A stretch of 64,000 nucleotides of DNA from Chryseobacterium shigense. GTDB taxonomy: Bacteria > Bacteroidota > Bacteroidia > Flavobacteriales > Weeksellaceae. Shown here piece by piece: positions 25,146 through 33,727 of the stretch (within the stretch, counting starts at the first letter, position 1; every line of letters starts with the position of its first letter). The stretch lies in assembly GCF_014207845.1 (NCBI RefSeq), contig NZ_JACHLC010000005.1, positions 171,711-235,710 on the forward strand, in the 5' to 3' direction. A model generated the notes under the pieces. That model did no database searches. It was not told the origin of the DNA and was given only the letters and a program-made list of their open reading frames with translations. The position numbers and the translations under genes are program-made.

Positions 25146-27275
25146 CTATAAATTATTCAAAATAAAATCCGTCATTTTCTGGTACAGTTGAGGTCTTGTC
25201 TGGCCTCCATAAATCCCGTGGTTTTTGTCCGGATAAGCCATGAACTCAAATTGTTTTTTGTTTTGGATCAAGGCTTCAGAGAACTCCATAGAATTCTGGA
25301 AATGTACATTGTCATCTGCAGTTCCGTGAATCAATAAAAATTTGCCTTTTAATAAATTGGCGTACTCCGTTGGAGAATTTTTATCATATCCGTCAGCATT
25401 TTCCTGAGGTGTTCTCATGAATCTTTCCGTGTATACGGAATCATAATATCTCCAGTTGGTTACCGGCGCTACAGCAATTCCGGCTTTGAAAACATCGGCT
25501 CCTTTTGTCATTGCCAAACTTGTCATATAGCCTCCGTAGCTCCATCCGAACATTCCGATTCTTGTTTTGTCGATATAAGACTGGTTTCCGAACCATTTTG
25601 CTGCAGTAATCTGATCTTCTATCTCATATTTACCCATGTTCATGTAAGTAACTTTCTTGAACTTGGCTCCTTTATAACCGGTTCCACGACCATCTACACA
25701 GGCAACGATATAACCTTTCTGTACCAGATGATTAAACCACAATGCATTTCCCTGATCCCAGGAATTGGCAACCTGTTGTGATCCCGGCCCGGAATACTGA
25801 TACATAAATAGCGGATATTTTTTATTAGGATCAAAGTTTTTTGGCTTCATGATCCATGCATTCATCTGATCGCCTGCAGCGTTTGGAATGGTAAGGAATT
25901 CTTTATCTGCAAAATGGTCTGCTTTCAGTTTCTGCAGCTGTTCGTTGTTGTTCTGAAGCTCTTTTACTGTTTTACCGTTCCCGTCTTTTAAAACATAAGT
26001 GTAAGGTTTTGCTGCGGTAGAAGAGGTTTCAATGAAGTAGCTGTAATTCTTGCTGAAGTTCGCAGAGTTGTTTCCATCTGCATTGGAGATCAGCTGGGAC
26101 TTTCCGTTTTCAATATTAACTTTGGAAACTACTTTGTTAATACTTCCTTTTTCAGTGGTCTGAACATAAATTTCCTTAGATTTTGGATTGAATCCGTAAT
26201 AATCGGTTACTTCCCAGTTTCCTTTTGTAACCTGTTTTTTGAGTTTTCCCTCCTTGTCGTACCAATATAAATGGCGGTTCCCGTCTCTTTCGGAAGCCCA
26301 AAGGAAAGAATCATCTTCAAGGAATTCAAGGGTAGGGCTGTCCGTATCGATCCATTTGTCATCCGTTTCCGTGAAAAGCTTTTGAACGGCTCCTGTTTTG
26401 GTATTCACTTTTAAAATATCTGAAGCATTCTGAATTCTTTCGGAAGTAATTAAGACAATCTCGTCAGGTTGTGCTGTCTGGATCACATTCGGGATGTAAT
26501 AATTTTTAAAAGAACTTAAATTGATCGGCGTTGTTTTTCCTGAATCAATACGGTACAGCTGTGCAGAAACTATAGCGTTTTTTTCTCCTGCCTTAGGATA
26601 TTTGTAACGCATTTCTGCCGGGTAAAGAGTTTTTCCGTAAATAGGAATATAGATTTCCGGAACCTGGCTTTCATCGGATTTTACAAATACAATGGCATCC
26701 GAATTTTTTGTCCATTCGTACTGTCTTGCATGCCCGAACTCTTCTTCATACACCCAGTCTGCAAGCCCGTTGATAATAGAATTCTTCTTCCCGTCACTGG
26801 TGATCTGGGTAATTTTTCCCGAACTAAGGTCCTGATAAAATAAATTGTTTTCTGCAATGAATGCAACTTTGGTGGCATCCGGTGAAAATCTTGGTTCCTG
26901 AACTGTTTTACCGTCATTCAGGCTGATTGTTTTCCCCGATTTCAGATCTTTCACATCAAAATTTCCAAGAAAAGAATGTCTGTAAATTGGCTGGCTTTCC
27001 TTTAAGAGAAGAATTTTTGATTCATCATCTGAAAATTCATAACTTTCAAATTTACCGTCTACAATATTTCCTTCTTTTTGTGAAGTTTTGTAAGAATATT
27101 TGGCAATTCCCGTTGGTTCAATAACCAGATAGTTTTCTCCGTTCTTCATGGATGCAATACCTGCAATACCTTTTCCACGGTAATATCCTGAATATATTTT
27201 ATCTAAAGTGATTTCCTGTGCAGATACATTATGGAATGCTACGGCCACAGTAAGAGTTAAGAGTATTTTTTTCAT
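25146..27275 (-). CDS. Dipeptidyl peptidase IV, S9B family
   Basis: A secreted or periplasmic serine peptidase that removes X-Pro and X-Ala dipeptides from peptide N-termini. The 709-residue chain has a signal peptide (MKKILLTLTVAVAFHNVSAQ), an eight-blade-type propeller with the S9B landmark NGLADWVYEEEF (about residue 165; the Glu pair binds the substrate amino group), and a C-terminal alpha/beta hydrolase domain. The nucleophile is Ser579 in GWSYGGY, with the Asp in GTADDNVH (654 or 655) and His686 in DKNHGIYGG. It stands upstream of three POT peptide transporters on the same strand, so release of dipeptides outside and proton-driven uptake are encoded together. Gene symbol not assigned because dpp naming varies. 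Confidence 0.95.
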   Translation of the reverse strand: MKKILLTLTVAVAFHNVSAQEITLDKIYSGYYRGKGIAGIASMKNGENYLVIEPTGIAKYSYKTSQKEGNIVDGKFESYEFSDDESKILLLKESQPIYRHSFLGNFDVKDLKSGKTISLNDGKTVQEPRFSPDATKVAFIAENNLFYQDLSSGKITQITSDGKKNSIINGLADWVYEEEFGHARQYEWTKNSDAIVFVKSDESQVPEIYIPIYGKTLYPAEMRYKYPKAGEKNAIVSAQLYRIDSGKTTPINLSSFKNYYIPNVIQTAQPDEIVLITSERIQNASDILKVNTKTGAVQKLFTETDDKWIDTDSPTLEFLEDDSFLWASERDGNRHLYWYDKEGKLKKQVTKGNWEVTDYYGFNPKSKEIYVQTTEKGSINKVVSKVNIENGKSQLISNADGNNSANFSKNYSYFIETSSTAAKPYTYVLKDGNGKTVKELQNNNEQLQKLKADHFADKEFLTIPNAAGDQMNAWIMKPKNFDPNKKYPLFMYQYSGPGSQQVANSWDQGNALWFNHLVQKGYIVACVDGRGTGYKGAKFKKVTYMNMGKYEIEDQITAAKWFGNQSYIDKTRIGMFGWSYGGYMTSLAMTKGADVFKAGIAVAPVTNWRYYDSVYTERFMRTPQENADGYDKNSPTEYANLLKGKFLLIHGTADDNVHFQNSMEFSEALIQNKKQFEFMAYPDKNHGIYGGQTRPQLYQKMTDFILNNL

Positions 27276-27395
27276 TTCTAATTTTAATGGATTTCAAAGA
27301 TAATAATTTTATTAAATGCATAAAAAAGCTTTTTTTATATGAGTTTTGGCAAAAAAATTGAATGTATCAGAATACAATCAAATTAAATAATAATT

Positions 27396-27869
27396 ATGGA
27401 AACGAATGCATACAATCAGAAACTGAACCGTTATGTTTTGAGCGATCAGGTTGTTTATACAGGTTTTTCGAGCTTTAAAGATGCTGAAGAATGCGCAGCC
27501 AAAAAAGGCGGAACTTTGGTAGAGGTTGGTTTTAAGGACGGGAATGATAATCCACAGATTACTGATGAAGCCGGATTGGTTGAGAAACAGCTTCACTATT
27601 ATGTAGACGCCGGTGATGAATATAAATTTATCCATTCATCCGATCCCGGATTTAGAAAATATGCGGATGAGCTCCAGAAAATAAAGGCCAATAACGATAA
27701 AACCAGTCCGGACGAACGGTATTTTGCCAATTTTGAAATTGAAAACATAGAAGACCCGATTATTGTGATCAAAAATGATCATTTTGAATCGGTAACTTCC
27801 AGAGAACGCTCAAAATATTTGAAGCATGCCAAAGTTTATGAACTAGGGGTATCCCTGCCGAAATCTTAA
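27396..27869 (+). CDS. Protein of unknown function, 157 aa
   Basis: I do not recognise this family. The 157-residue protein is acidic, soluble and lacks a signal peptide. It has a compact mixed-charge make-up with LSDQVVYTGFSSFKDAEECA, GGTLVEVGFKDGNDNPQI and a C-terminal half rich in KYADELQKIKANNDK-type helix. It is transcribed away from dipeptidyl peptidase IV and followed after 11 bases by a gene for a small basic protein. The pair ends at a terminator and looks like a bicistronic unit. Codon use and the clear ATG after an A-rich leader support it as a real gene. A stress-related or nucleoid role is possible only by analogy with the neighbour. Confidence 0.7.
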   Translation: METNAYNQKLNRYVLSDQVVYTGFSSFKDAEECAAKKGGTLVEVGFKDGNDNPQITDEAGLVEKQLHYYVDAGDEYKFIHSSDPGFRKYADELQKIKANNDKTSPDERYFANFEIENIEDPIIVIKNDHFESVTSRERSKYLKHAKVYELGVSLPKS

Positions 27870-27880
27870 AAATTTTTATC

Positions 27881-28066
27881 ATGAGCAAGACAAAATATTC
27901 AGAAAAAGCTCAGGACAAAGTAGGAAAAGTGATGCACGAATTCAAGGAAGGAAAGCTGGAGTCTTCCACAGGAAAAAAGGTGACCGACAGAAAGCAGGCT
28001 ATAGCCATAGGTATTTCTGAAGCGAGAGAAAAAGGCTTGAAACTACCTAAAAAGAAAAAAGAATAA
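27881..28066 (+). CDS. Small basic DUF6496-like protein
   Basis: A 61-residue, lysine-rich protein with the pattern of the small proteins annotated DUF6496: KYSEKAQDKVGKVMHEFKEGK, then STGKKVTDRKQAIAIGISEAR and a basic tail EKGLKLPKKKKE. The family is common as very short genes in many bacteria and has no established function; the strong basic charge suggests nucleic-acid binding. It follows the unknown gene at 27396 by 11 bases and is followed at once by a terminator hairpin. Despite its size I consider it coding because the sequence matches a recurrent protein pattern. Confidence 0.78.
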   Translation: MSKTKYSEKAQDKVGKVMHEFKEGKLESSTGKKVTDRKQAIAIGISEAREKGLKLPKKKKE

Positions 28067-28074
28067 TTTTAAAT

Positions 28075-28108
28075 AAAAAATTCCGTGAAAATCTTCACGG
28101 AATTTTTT
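28075..28108. terminator. Bidirectional terminator between convergent genes
   Basis: AAATTCCGTGAA and its complement form a perfect 12-bp stem with loop AATC. T-tracts follow on both strands, serving the small basic gene (+) and the phosphorylase homologue (-). Confidence 0.88.
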
Positions 28109-28171
28109 ATTTGTAAGCTGAATAGCCGGAAAGCAGAATTGCAAAAGTCTGCTGCCTGTTTGCTTTTTCGC

Positions 28172-29827
28172 TTATTTATACAATACTTTGTAATATTCAT
28201 CTGCCATTCTATCACTGTTGAATTCTTCCCGTACATCATCCATGGCGGTATACTGGATTTTTCTCCATTTGTCCGGATTGTCATAATAAGTTGGAAGAAT
28301 TTCGTTTTCAAGGATCTCGTAAAGCTTATTCAGATCATAAGTGTCCTGTTCATAGATGCTCATATTTAAATAATCTGCTTTCGGAACTACAAATGAATTT
28401 TCTCCCGGTTTGGCAAACTCAGGAATCCATCCGTCGTCAGTAGAGAGATTAACAGAACCGTTCATGGCAGCCGTCATTCCGGAAGTTCCGGAAGCTTCTC
28501 TGGGCACTCTCGGGTTATTAAGCCAAAGATCTGAGCCCTGTTTAAGAGATTTGCTTAAAGAAAGCTCATAACCGGTAAGGACAGCCATATTTTTGTGATT
28601 CTTGCTTTCTTCCACCAGTGTATTAAAGGTAGAAATAGCAGAATAATCCATCGGGTAAGGTTTTCCTGACCAGATGATTTGCACAGGATATTTTGGATTA
28701 TTCAGTAATTTGTAGAATCTTTCTTTATCGTGAAGCAGTAGATCTGCACGTTTGTATCCGGCAAACCTTCTTGCCCAGACAATAGTGAAAATGTTAGGAT
28801 TGAACAGGTTTCCAGTTTGGTCCGCAACAATTTTAAACAATCTTTTCTTCAGATGCTTTTTACGGTAATCGAAAACAGTTTCATCATTTTCGTCTTTGGC
28901 ATTGTAAAGAGGTTTATCTGCCCAGTATTTAAATTCCTGTGCATTGGTAATGGAAGTTATTTCGCAGATTCCCGGGTATTTATTCCACATCGCTCTGGAA
29001 ACCACACCGTGAAGTTTGGATACGCCATTTGCTATTCTTGCCATTTTCAAAGCACATAGAGAATGGTTGAAGCGGTCATCATCTGCCCCTTCAATGCTTT
29101 TTACATCCTCCATGCTGAAGCCTGAAAAATAGGACATATCATAGCACAGTTTCATATTGTGTTTTTCATTTCCTGCCTCTTCAGGAGTATGGGTGGTGAA
29201 AACCAGTTTTTCTTTTACCCTGTTCAGGTCTCCGTTATATTTTTTCAGAAGGTAGAATGCTGCAGGAAGTCCATGAGCTTCATTCAGATGATAAACCTCT
29301 CTTTCCGCATTGATCTCATCCAGTAATTTGGCACCTCCTTTTCCTAATAAAATGTATTGAGCCAGTTTTGTAGATTCGTTGGCATCATATAATTTGTGAC
29401 AGATGGTTTTGGAAATATGATCGTTTTCCGGAACATCTGTAGAAAGAAAAAACATGGGTGCCGTATTGAAAATCTCAGGATCAAGATACCATACTTTTAC
29501 CCATACCGGTGCACTGTGGATCTCGATCTGGAATTTTATTCCTGTATCTTCAAGGAAGCTGTACATTTTTTTTGTCCATACCGGCTGAAGAGTCTGGTCA
29601 TGGTTTCTGGCCTGATCATAATAACCGAATTTCCATAGAATCCCGATCCCGATAAGGTCCTGTTTCAGATTATAGGCACTTCTCATATGAGATCCTGCCA
29701 GGAATCCCAGTCCTCCCGAATATATTTTTAAAACCTGTTCAATGGCAAATTCCATTGAGAAATAAGCGGTTTTTTTAGAATATAGCGGATTGACGCTGTA
29801 AGGTATTTTAAAGTTTTTAAAATCCAT
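28172..29827 (-). CDS. Short GT35 alpha-glucan phosphorylase homologue lacking the PLP lysine
   Basis: A 551-residue member of the short (archaeal/bacterial) alpha-glucan phosphorylase branch of GT35. The start at 29827 (ATG) is preferred over a GTG three codons upstream. Family landmarks are SMEFAIEQVLKIYSGGLGFLAGSH near the N-terminus, HLNEAHGLPAAF (about 190), VFTTHTPEEAGNEKH, the phosphate-site WARRFAGYKRADLLL (about 356) and the end box PREASGTSGMTAAMNG. In the family this box reads GTSGMKAAMNG, the Lys carrying pyridoxal phosphate; here codon ACG at 28472-28474 gives Thr452 instead. I see no other Lys in the box. Without PLP, phosphorolysis as known for GT35 should not work, so the protein may be a glycosyltransferase of altered mechanism or a regulator. 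It stands alone between terminators. Confidence 0.8.
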   Translation of the reverse strand: MDFKNFKIPYSVNPLYSKKTAYFSMEFAIEQVLKIYSGGLGFLAGSHMRSAYNLKQDLIGIGILWKFGYYDQARNHDQTLQPVWTKKMYSFLEDTGIKFQIEIHSAPVWVKVWYLDPEIFNTAPMFFLSTDVPENDHISKTICHKLYDANESTKLAQYILLGKGGAKLLDEINAEREVYHLNEAHGLPAAFYLLKKYNGDLNRVKEKLVFTTHTPEEAGNEKHNMKLCYDMSYFSGFSMEDVKSIEGADDDRFNHSLCALKMARIANGVSKLHGVVSRAMWNKYPGICEITSITNAQEFKYWADKPLYNAKDENDETVFDYRKKHLKKRLFKIVADQTGNLFNPNIFTIVWARRFAGYKRADLLLHDKERFYKLLNNPKYPVQIIWSGKPYPMDYSAISTFNTLVEESKNHKNMAVLTGYELSLSKSLKQGSDLWLNNPRVPREASGTSGMTAAMNGSVNLSTDDGWIPEFAKPGENSFVVPKADYLNMSIYEQDTYDLNKLYEILENEILPTYYDNPDKWRKIQYTAMDDVREEFNSDRMADEYYKVLYK

Positions 29828-30031
29828 ATAAATCACAGTTTAATAATTTGAGCGCCAAAGGTATTGATTATGAAAGTAAACTTTACATTAATTATTTGAT
29901 AAATTAATTTAAAAGTATCCTGTGAATAGTTTTTTTACTTACCTTTATTATGTAAATTTTTGAAAATCAAAAACTTCTAACGGTGAAAACCAAAATAACG
30001 TGCGTTCTTTGGTCAAAATAAAAAATCACCT

Positions 30032-30829
30032 ATGAAAAAGACATTTTCTGATGAAGATTTAATAAAGAATCTGAGCCTATACTATATGAACCGGCATTTG
30101 AAAAAAAAGCCGATGGAGAAGTATCACCGTAAAATAGACGAATCCCTGCTTCATGACCGCGAAAAATATAGAAAGAAATCTGAGATTCTGCTGCTTAATT
30201 CGTTTATGCATCACTTTCCCGATGTTAAATTTGAAGATCTTACCTGTGAAAGTCCGGACTTTATTGCAAAGCTCAACGACAAAAAGATTGGAATAGAATT
30301 GACGGAGGTGATCAACCATCTGGAAATGAAAAAGGTAGAAAGCACCTTGAATAAAATGTTCCGTCAGGCAGAAATATTATTGGAACAGGAAGACACCGCG
30401 AAGTATCGTGGTGTTTATTTTTTAGAATTTTACCCGAATATTAAATTCGACAATATAGAACAGCAGGAAGAAAACATCCTAAGTATTTACAGAAGCATCA
30501 AAAAAAATAAACCTGTAGGATGTGTAAAGGGAATGAGAAAATCTTTTCACCGCCGGAATGTTTTTATTACCCATGAATACAGCATGAATCTTTTTGATGA
30601 ACTCTGCTCCGAAAAAATTCTTGAACTTATTGACAAAAAGAATGAAAAATTCCCTTATTATGATACTTCCGTGGATGAATGCTGGCTGGTAATTGTTTCT
30701 GATATGAATTCCATTGCGTCAAGATATACGTTTATTCAGGACAGAGAACATTTGCAGGAAGTGGAGAGTCCGTTTCATAAAATTTTCCATCTTGAGAATC
30801 TGTGTGGAAATATTACAAGCATAAAATAG
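30032..30829 (+). CDS. Orphan protein with PD-(D/E)XK-like motif
   Basis: A 265-residue protein I do not recognise as a named family. Residues 73-93 carry a nuclease-fold-like pattern: ESPDFIAKL (Asp76), then KKIGIELTEV with Glu89 and Thr91 where a Lys is usual. This resembles the D...E-x-K core of PD-(D/E)XK proteins, but the missing Lys leaves activity open. Before it is a basic helical stretch (residues 19-55) rich in Lys, Arg and His. The C-terminal half contains aromatic-hydrophobic segments (DECWLVIVSDMN). No signal peptide or membrane segment. It lies alone between the phosphorylase homologue (divergent) and a T9SS cargo, with no mate gene, so a role in DNA repair or defence is only a guess. 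Confidence 0.65.
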   Translation: MKKTFSDEDLIKNLSLYYMNRHLKKKPMEKYHRKIDESLLHDREKYRKKSEILLLNSFMHHFPDVKFEDLTCESPDFIAKLNDKKIGIELTEVINHLEMKKVESTLNKMFRQAEILLEQEDTAKYRGVYFLEFYPNIKFDNIEQQEENILSIYRSIKKNKPVGCVKGMRKSFHRRNVFITHEYSMNLFDELCSEKILELIDKKNEKFPYYDTSVDECWLVIVSDMNSIASRYTFIQDREHLQEVESPFHKIFHLENLCGNITSIK

Positions 30830-30903
30830 TAGTGTCTTATCTTGTTATGTCGTAATTATTTTAAGGTTTTATTTGTAATTATTCAATATTTTTCAAAATT
30901 CCA

Positions 30904-30933
30904 TTGTTTTTGATTAAATTATAGGTATATTTG
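30904..30933 (+). promoter_or_regulatory. Candidate promoter for the type B T9SS cargo
   Basis: TTG at 30904-30906 and TATATTTG at 30926-30933 with a 19-base spacer fit the Bacteroidetes pattern. The start codon is 67 bases downstream. Confidence 0.5.
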
Positions 30934-30999
30934 GAGGTGTGTTGTTAATCAATACATGTGTTTGGTTTTCAAGTCATTCATTAAAAAAACAGTATATCT

Positions 31000-33108
31000 A
31001 TGAAAAAACTTTTACTTCTTATTTTCTTCGGTATTTCTCAGATATTCTTTGCGCAGGCAGATTGTTCTACTGCTCTTTCGGTCTGTGGAAACTCCAATAT
31101 TACCTACAGCCCTACAGGATATGGCAACATTAAGGAATTAGTGAATTCAGGAAGTTGTATTGATGCAACCGGGGAGCACAATTCAATCTGGTATAAAATT
31201 ACAATTGCCACAGGAGGAACTCTTACTTTCGATTTGGTTCCGAATAACCCGGATGCGGATTATGACTGGGCGATTTTCGGGCCTAATGTAAACTGCGGAG
31301 CTTTGGGAGCACCCATACGCTGCAACGCTGCAACTGTTATTGGCCCCGGACCGGCTACAGGACTAAACATGACAAGCACGATTACCAATGCAATCGGAGG
31401 TTCACTTACCCCTTACTGTAAATATCTGGATGTTTTACCCGGACAGACTTATTATTTGTTCATCGATAACTGGGTGAGCAGCACCAGCAGTACAACGGCT
31501 CCGTTTTCTTTAACATGGGGTGGAACTGCAACACTGGCCTCTCCGTTTACAGATCCTGCTTTACAGCCTAATCCATTCATTCCTCCGGGAGTTCCGGCAG
31601 CTAACCCTGCGGACCCTAAGGAAGTGGTTATATGCACAAACCCTGCTGTATTTGATTTTTCTACACTTTCTGCGGGAATTCTGAACGGGAATCCTAATTT
31701 TAGTGTAAGCTATCATACCAGTCAGAATGATGCACTGACAGGAGGTAATGCGATTACTGTTCCTACAACAGTAAACACAACTTCTATTTATTATTACAGC
31801 ATAAGCTATACAGATCCTACCAACCCGAACAGCCCGCTTAATAAGTGTAAGCAGATCGGGAAATTTAAATTCAGAGACGGAAAGATCACGGCAAAAAATG
31901 CAACCCTGACGCAGTGTAACAACAACAATGCAGGAACAGCATTATTTGACCTGACAACAGCAGATGTTATTTCAGATCCTACTGTGACCAAGAAATATTA
32001 CAATACCCTTTCAGACCTGAATGCAGGGATTAATGAAATTACCAACCCTTTAACATTTACTTCTGCTGAAGGAACCATTTATGTAAAAGTGACTTCTTCC
32101 TTCGGTTGTACATCGGTTGCACAGATCATCCTGAAATTTAATCCGGTTGTTGTGGTGAACGATACCACATTAAGATCCTGTTCCATTGAAAGCAGTCCAT
32201 CTACGGGATCTTTCAATCTTACGGTAGCTTCGGTAACCACGCAAACCGGTGCCGGTAAAAAATATTATCCATCAATGGCAGATGCGGTAAATCAGACCAA
32301 TGAAATTGTAACGCCTTCGCCATATATTGCCCCTAACGGTGTAGTTTATGTAAGAGTTTCCAATGCACAAGGCTGTTATAATATAGCTAAAATCACTTTA
32401 GTGGTTATTCCTTCAGTATATTCCACTGTTCTTAAAGACAAAACTATTTGTGTGGAAGACAGAACAACATTGGATGCCGGCCCTGGATTTAACAGTTATG
32501 AATGGAGCACGGGCGCAACTACACAAACTATTACAAACGTGGGAGTAGGAACCTATTGGGTGAAACTTAAAACAGGAGATTGCACTGTAACACAGAACGT
32601 CAAGGTATATCCGTCTGAACAGCCTGTTGTTTCAAGTATCGAAATTTCAAATACTACCGTTACAGTATATGTGATAGGAGGAACACCGCCTTATAAATAT
32701 TCTATGGATAATGTCAACTGGCAGGAATCCAATATATTCGATAATGTGAAAAGAGGTGATGCAACCATATTTGTGAAAGATTCTTACGACTGTGATCCGA
32801 TAGATATCAGTATTGTGGTTCCTAATCTTGTAAACGTGATCACACCAAACGGAGACGGATACAATGATGTGATTGATTATTCCGCACTGGCGAATAAGAA
32901 AAACTTTGTGATGAATATCTTTGACCGTTATGGCAATATGATCTTCCAGATGGATAAATTCAGCGGTTATAAATGGAGTGGAACCAGCAAAGGCGGATTA
33001 AAAGTGCCTACCGGAAACTACTGGTATTCTGTAAGCTGGAACGAGAATGACAAACTGAGTACACCTATTAAATATTCAGGCTGGATCGTTGTTAAAAACA
33101 GAGATTAA
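31000..33108 (+). CDS. T9SS cargo with type B (gliding-associated) sorting domain
   Basis: A 702-residue secreted protein. It has a signal peptide (MKKLLLLIFFGISQIFFAQ), a first domain with AEDC-type Cys (about residues 20-190) and then three tandem modules of about 85-100 residues starting near 208, 301 and 389, each opening with a Cys-containing strand and ending in a strand with a C-x(n)-K/I pattern. A further module (KDKTICVEDRTTLDAGPG, about 479) follows. The last 95 residues are the type B sorting domain: VITPNGDGYNDVIDYSAL, MNIFDRYGNMIFQMD and PTGNYWYSVSW. The type IX system encoded elsewhere in the window would export it. Such proteins act as adhesins or extracellular structures, but this one's ligand is unknown. 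Promoter motif upstream. Confidence 0.88.
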   Translation: MKKLLLLIFFGISQIFFAQADCSTALSVCGNSNITYSPTGYGNIKELVNSGSCIDATGEHNSIWYKITIATGGTLTFDLVPNNPDADYDWAIFGPNVNCGALGAPIRCNAATVIGPGPATGLNMTSTITNAIGGSLTPYCKYLDVLPGQTYYLFIDNWVSSTSSTTAPFSLTWGGTATLASPFTDPALQPNPFIPPGVPAANPADPKEVVICTNPAVFDFSTLSAGILNGNPNFSVSYHTSQNDALTGGNAITVPTTVNTTSIYYYSISYTDPTNPNSPLNKCKQIGKFKFRDGKITAKNATLTQCNNNNAGTALFDLTTADVISDPTVTKKYYNTLSDLNAGINEITNPLTFTSAEGTIYVKVTSSFGCTSVAQIILKFNPVVVVNDTTLRSCSIESSPSTGSFNLTVASVTTQTGAGKKYYPSMADAVNQTNEIVTPSPYIAPNGVVYVRVSNAQGCYNIAKITLVVIPSVYSTVLKDKTICVEDRTTLDAGPGFNSYEWSTGATTQTITNVGVGTYWVKLKTGDCTVTQNVKVYPSEQPVVSSIEISNTTVTVYVIGGTPPYKYSMDNVNWQESNIFDNVKRGDATIFVKDSYDCDPIDISIVVPNLVNVITPNGDGYNDVIDYSALANKKNFVMNIFDRYGNMIFQMDKFSGYKWSGTSKGGLKVPTGNYWYSVSWNENDKLSTPIKYSGWIVVKNRD

Positions 33109-33133
33109 GCTTTTTAATAATAAACTATATAGA

Positions 33134-33163
33134 CAAAACCATTTCGGAAGAAGTGGTTTTGTT
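33134..33163 (+). terminator. Terminator-like hairpin after the T9SS cargo
   Basis: CAAAACCA and TGGTTTTG form an 8-bp stem with a 12-base loop; the T-tract is short and broken (TTGTTG), so termination is probable but not certain. Confidence 0.6.
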
Positions 33164-33201
33164 GTTGAAATAACTTTATATTAGGATCATAAAAAGAAAA
33201 T

Positions 33202-33723
33202 ATGAACGAGCTTTTTGTAACCCGTTTTAAATATTATAAATCCCTCGGGGATAAATCATTTGAACAGCTTTCTGATGAGCAGATATTCTGGCAGTATAAT
33301 GATGAAAGTAATTCCATTGCTGTAATTGTGAAACATATTGCCGGAAATATGCTTTCAAGATGGACGAATTTTTTAACGGAAGACGGTGAAAAAAACTGGC
33401 GCAACCGTGATGATGAATTTGTCAATACATTTAAAACAAAACAGGAAGTCATAGACCTTTGGGAAAAAGGCTGGAAATGCTTTTTTGATGCTTTAAGCCA
33501 GGTTAATGATGAAAATTTATATTCAACCATTTATATCAGAGGAGAGGCTCACTCGGTTCTGGATGCGGTTTTACGTCAGCTTGCCCATTATCCGTATCAT
33601 ATCGGCCAGATTGTTTCCATTGCAAAAATGCTGAAAAATAATGACTGGCAAACACTCTCAATTGCCAAAAACAAATCAGAGGAATTTAATCATGAAATGA
33701 GAAATCAGTTTTTAAAAAATTAA
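33202..33723 (+). CDS. DinB-like (DUF1572) protein
   Basis: A 173-residue member of the DinB/DUF1572 four-helix-bundle group, a fold that often binds a metal through three histidines. The pattern seen is the N-terminal YYKSLGDKSFEQLSDEQIFW, then SNSIAVIVKHIAGNMLSRW (His about residue 50) and the late RQLAHYPYHIGQIVSIAKM with two His residues (about 130 and 134). Members have been linked with thiol-dependent transferases and stress responses but most are uncharacterised. The gene is followed after 4 bases by a transglutaminase-like gene, so the two are probably co-transcribed; a possible common small-molecule function is speculation. Start chosen at the ATG in a purine-rich leader. Confidence 0.8.
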   Translation: MNELFVTRFKYYKSLGDKSFEQLSDEQIFWQYNDESNSIAVIVKHIAGNMLSRWTNFLTEDGEKNWRNRDDEFVNTFKTKQEVIDLWEKGWKCFFDALSQVNDENLYSTIYIRGEAHSVLDAVLRQLAHYPYHIGQIVSIAKMLKNNDWQTLSIAKNKSEEFNHEMRNQFLKN

Positions 33724-33727
33724 GGCT

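Noticed and set aside
28085..28369. 94-codon plus-strand frame antisense to the phosphorylase homologue
   Set aside because: It begins inside a bidirectional terminator and is antisense to a coding region; no protein-like pattern.
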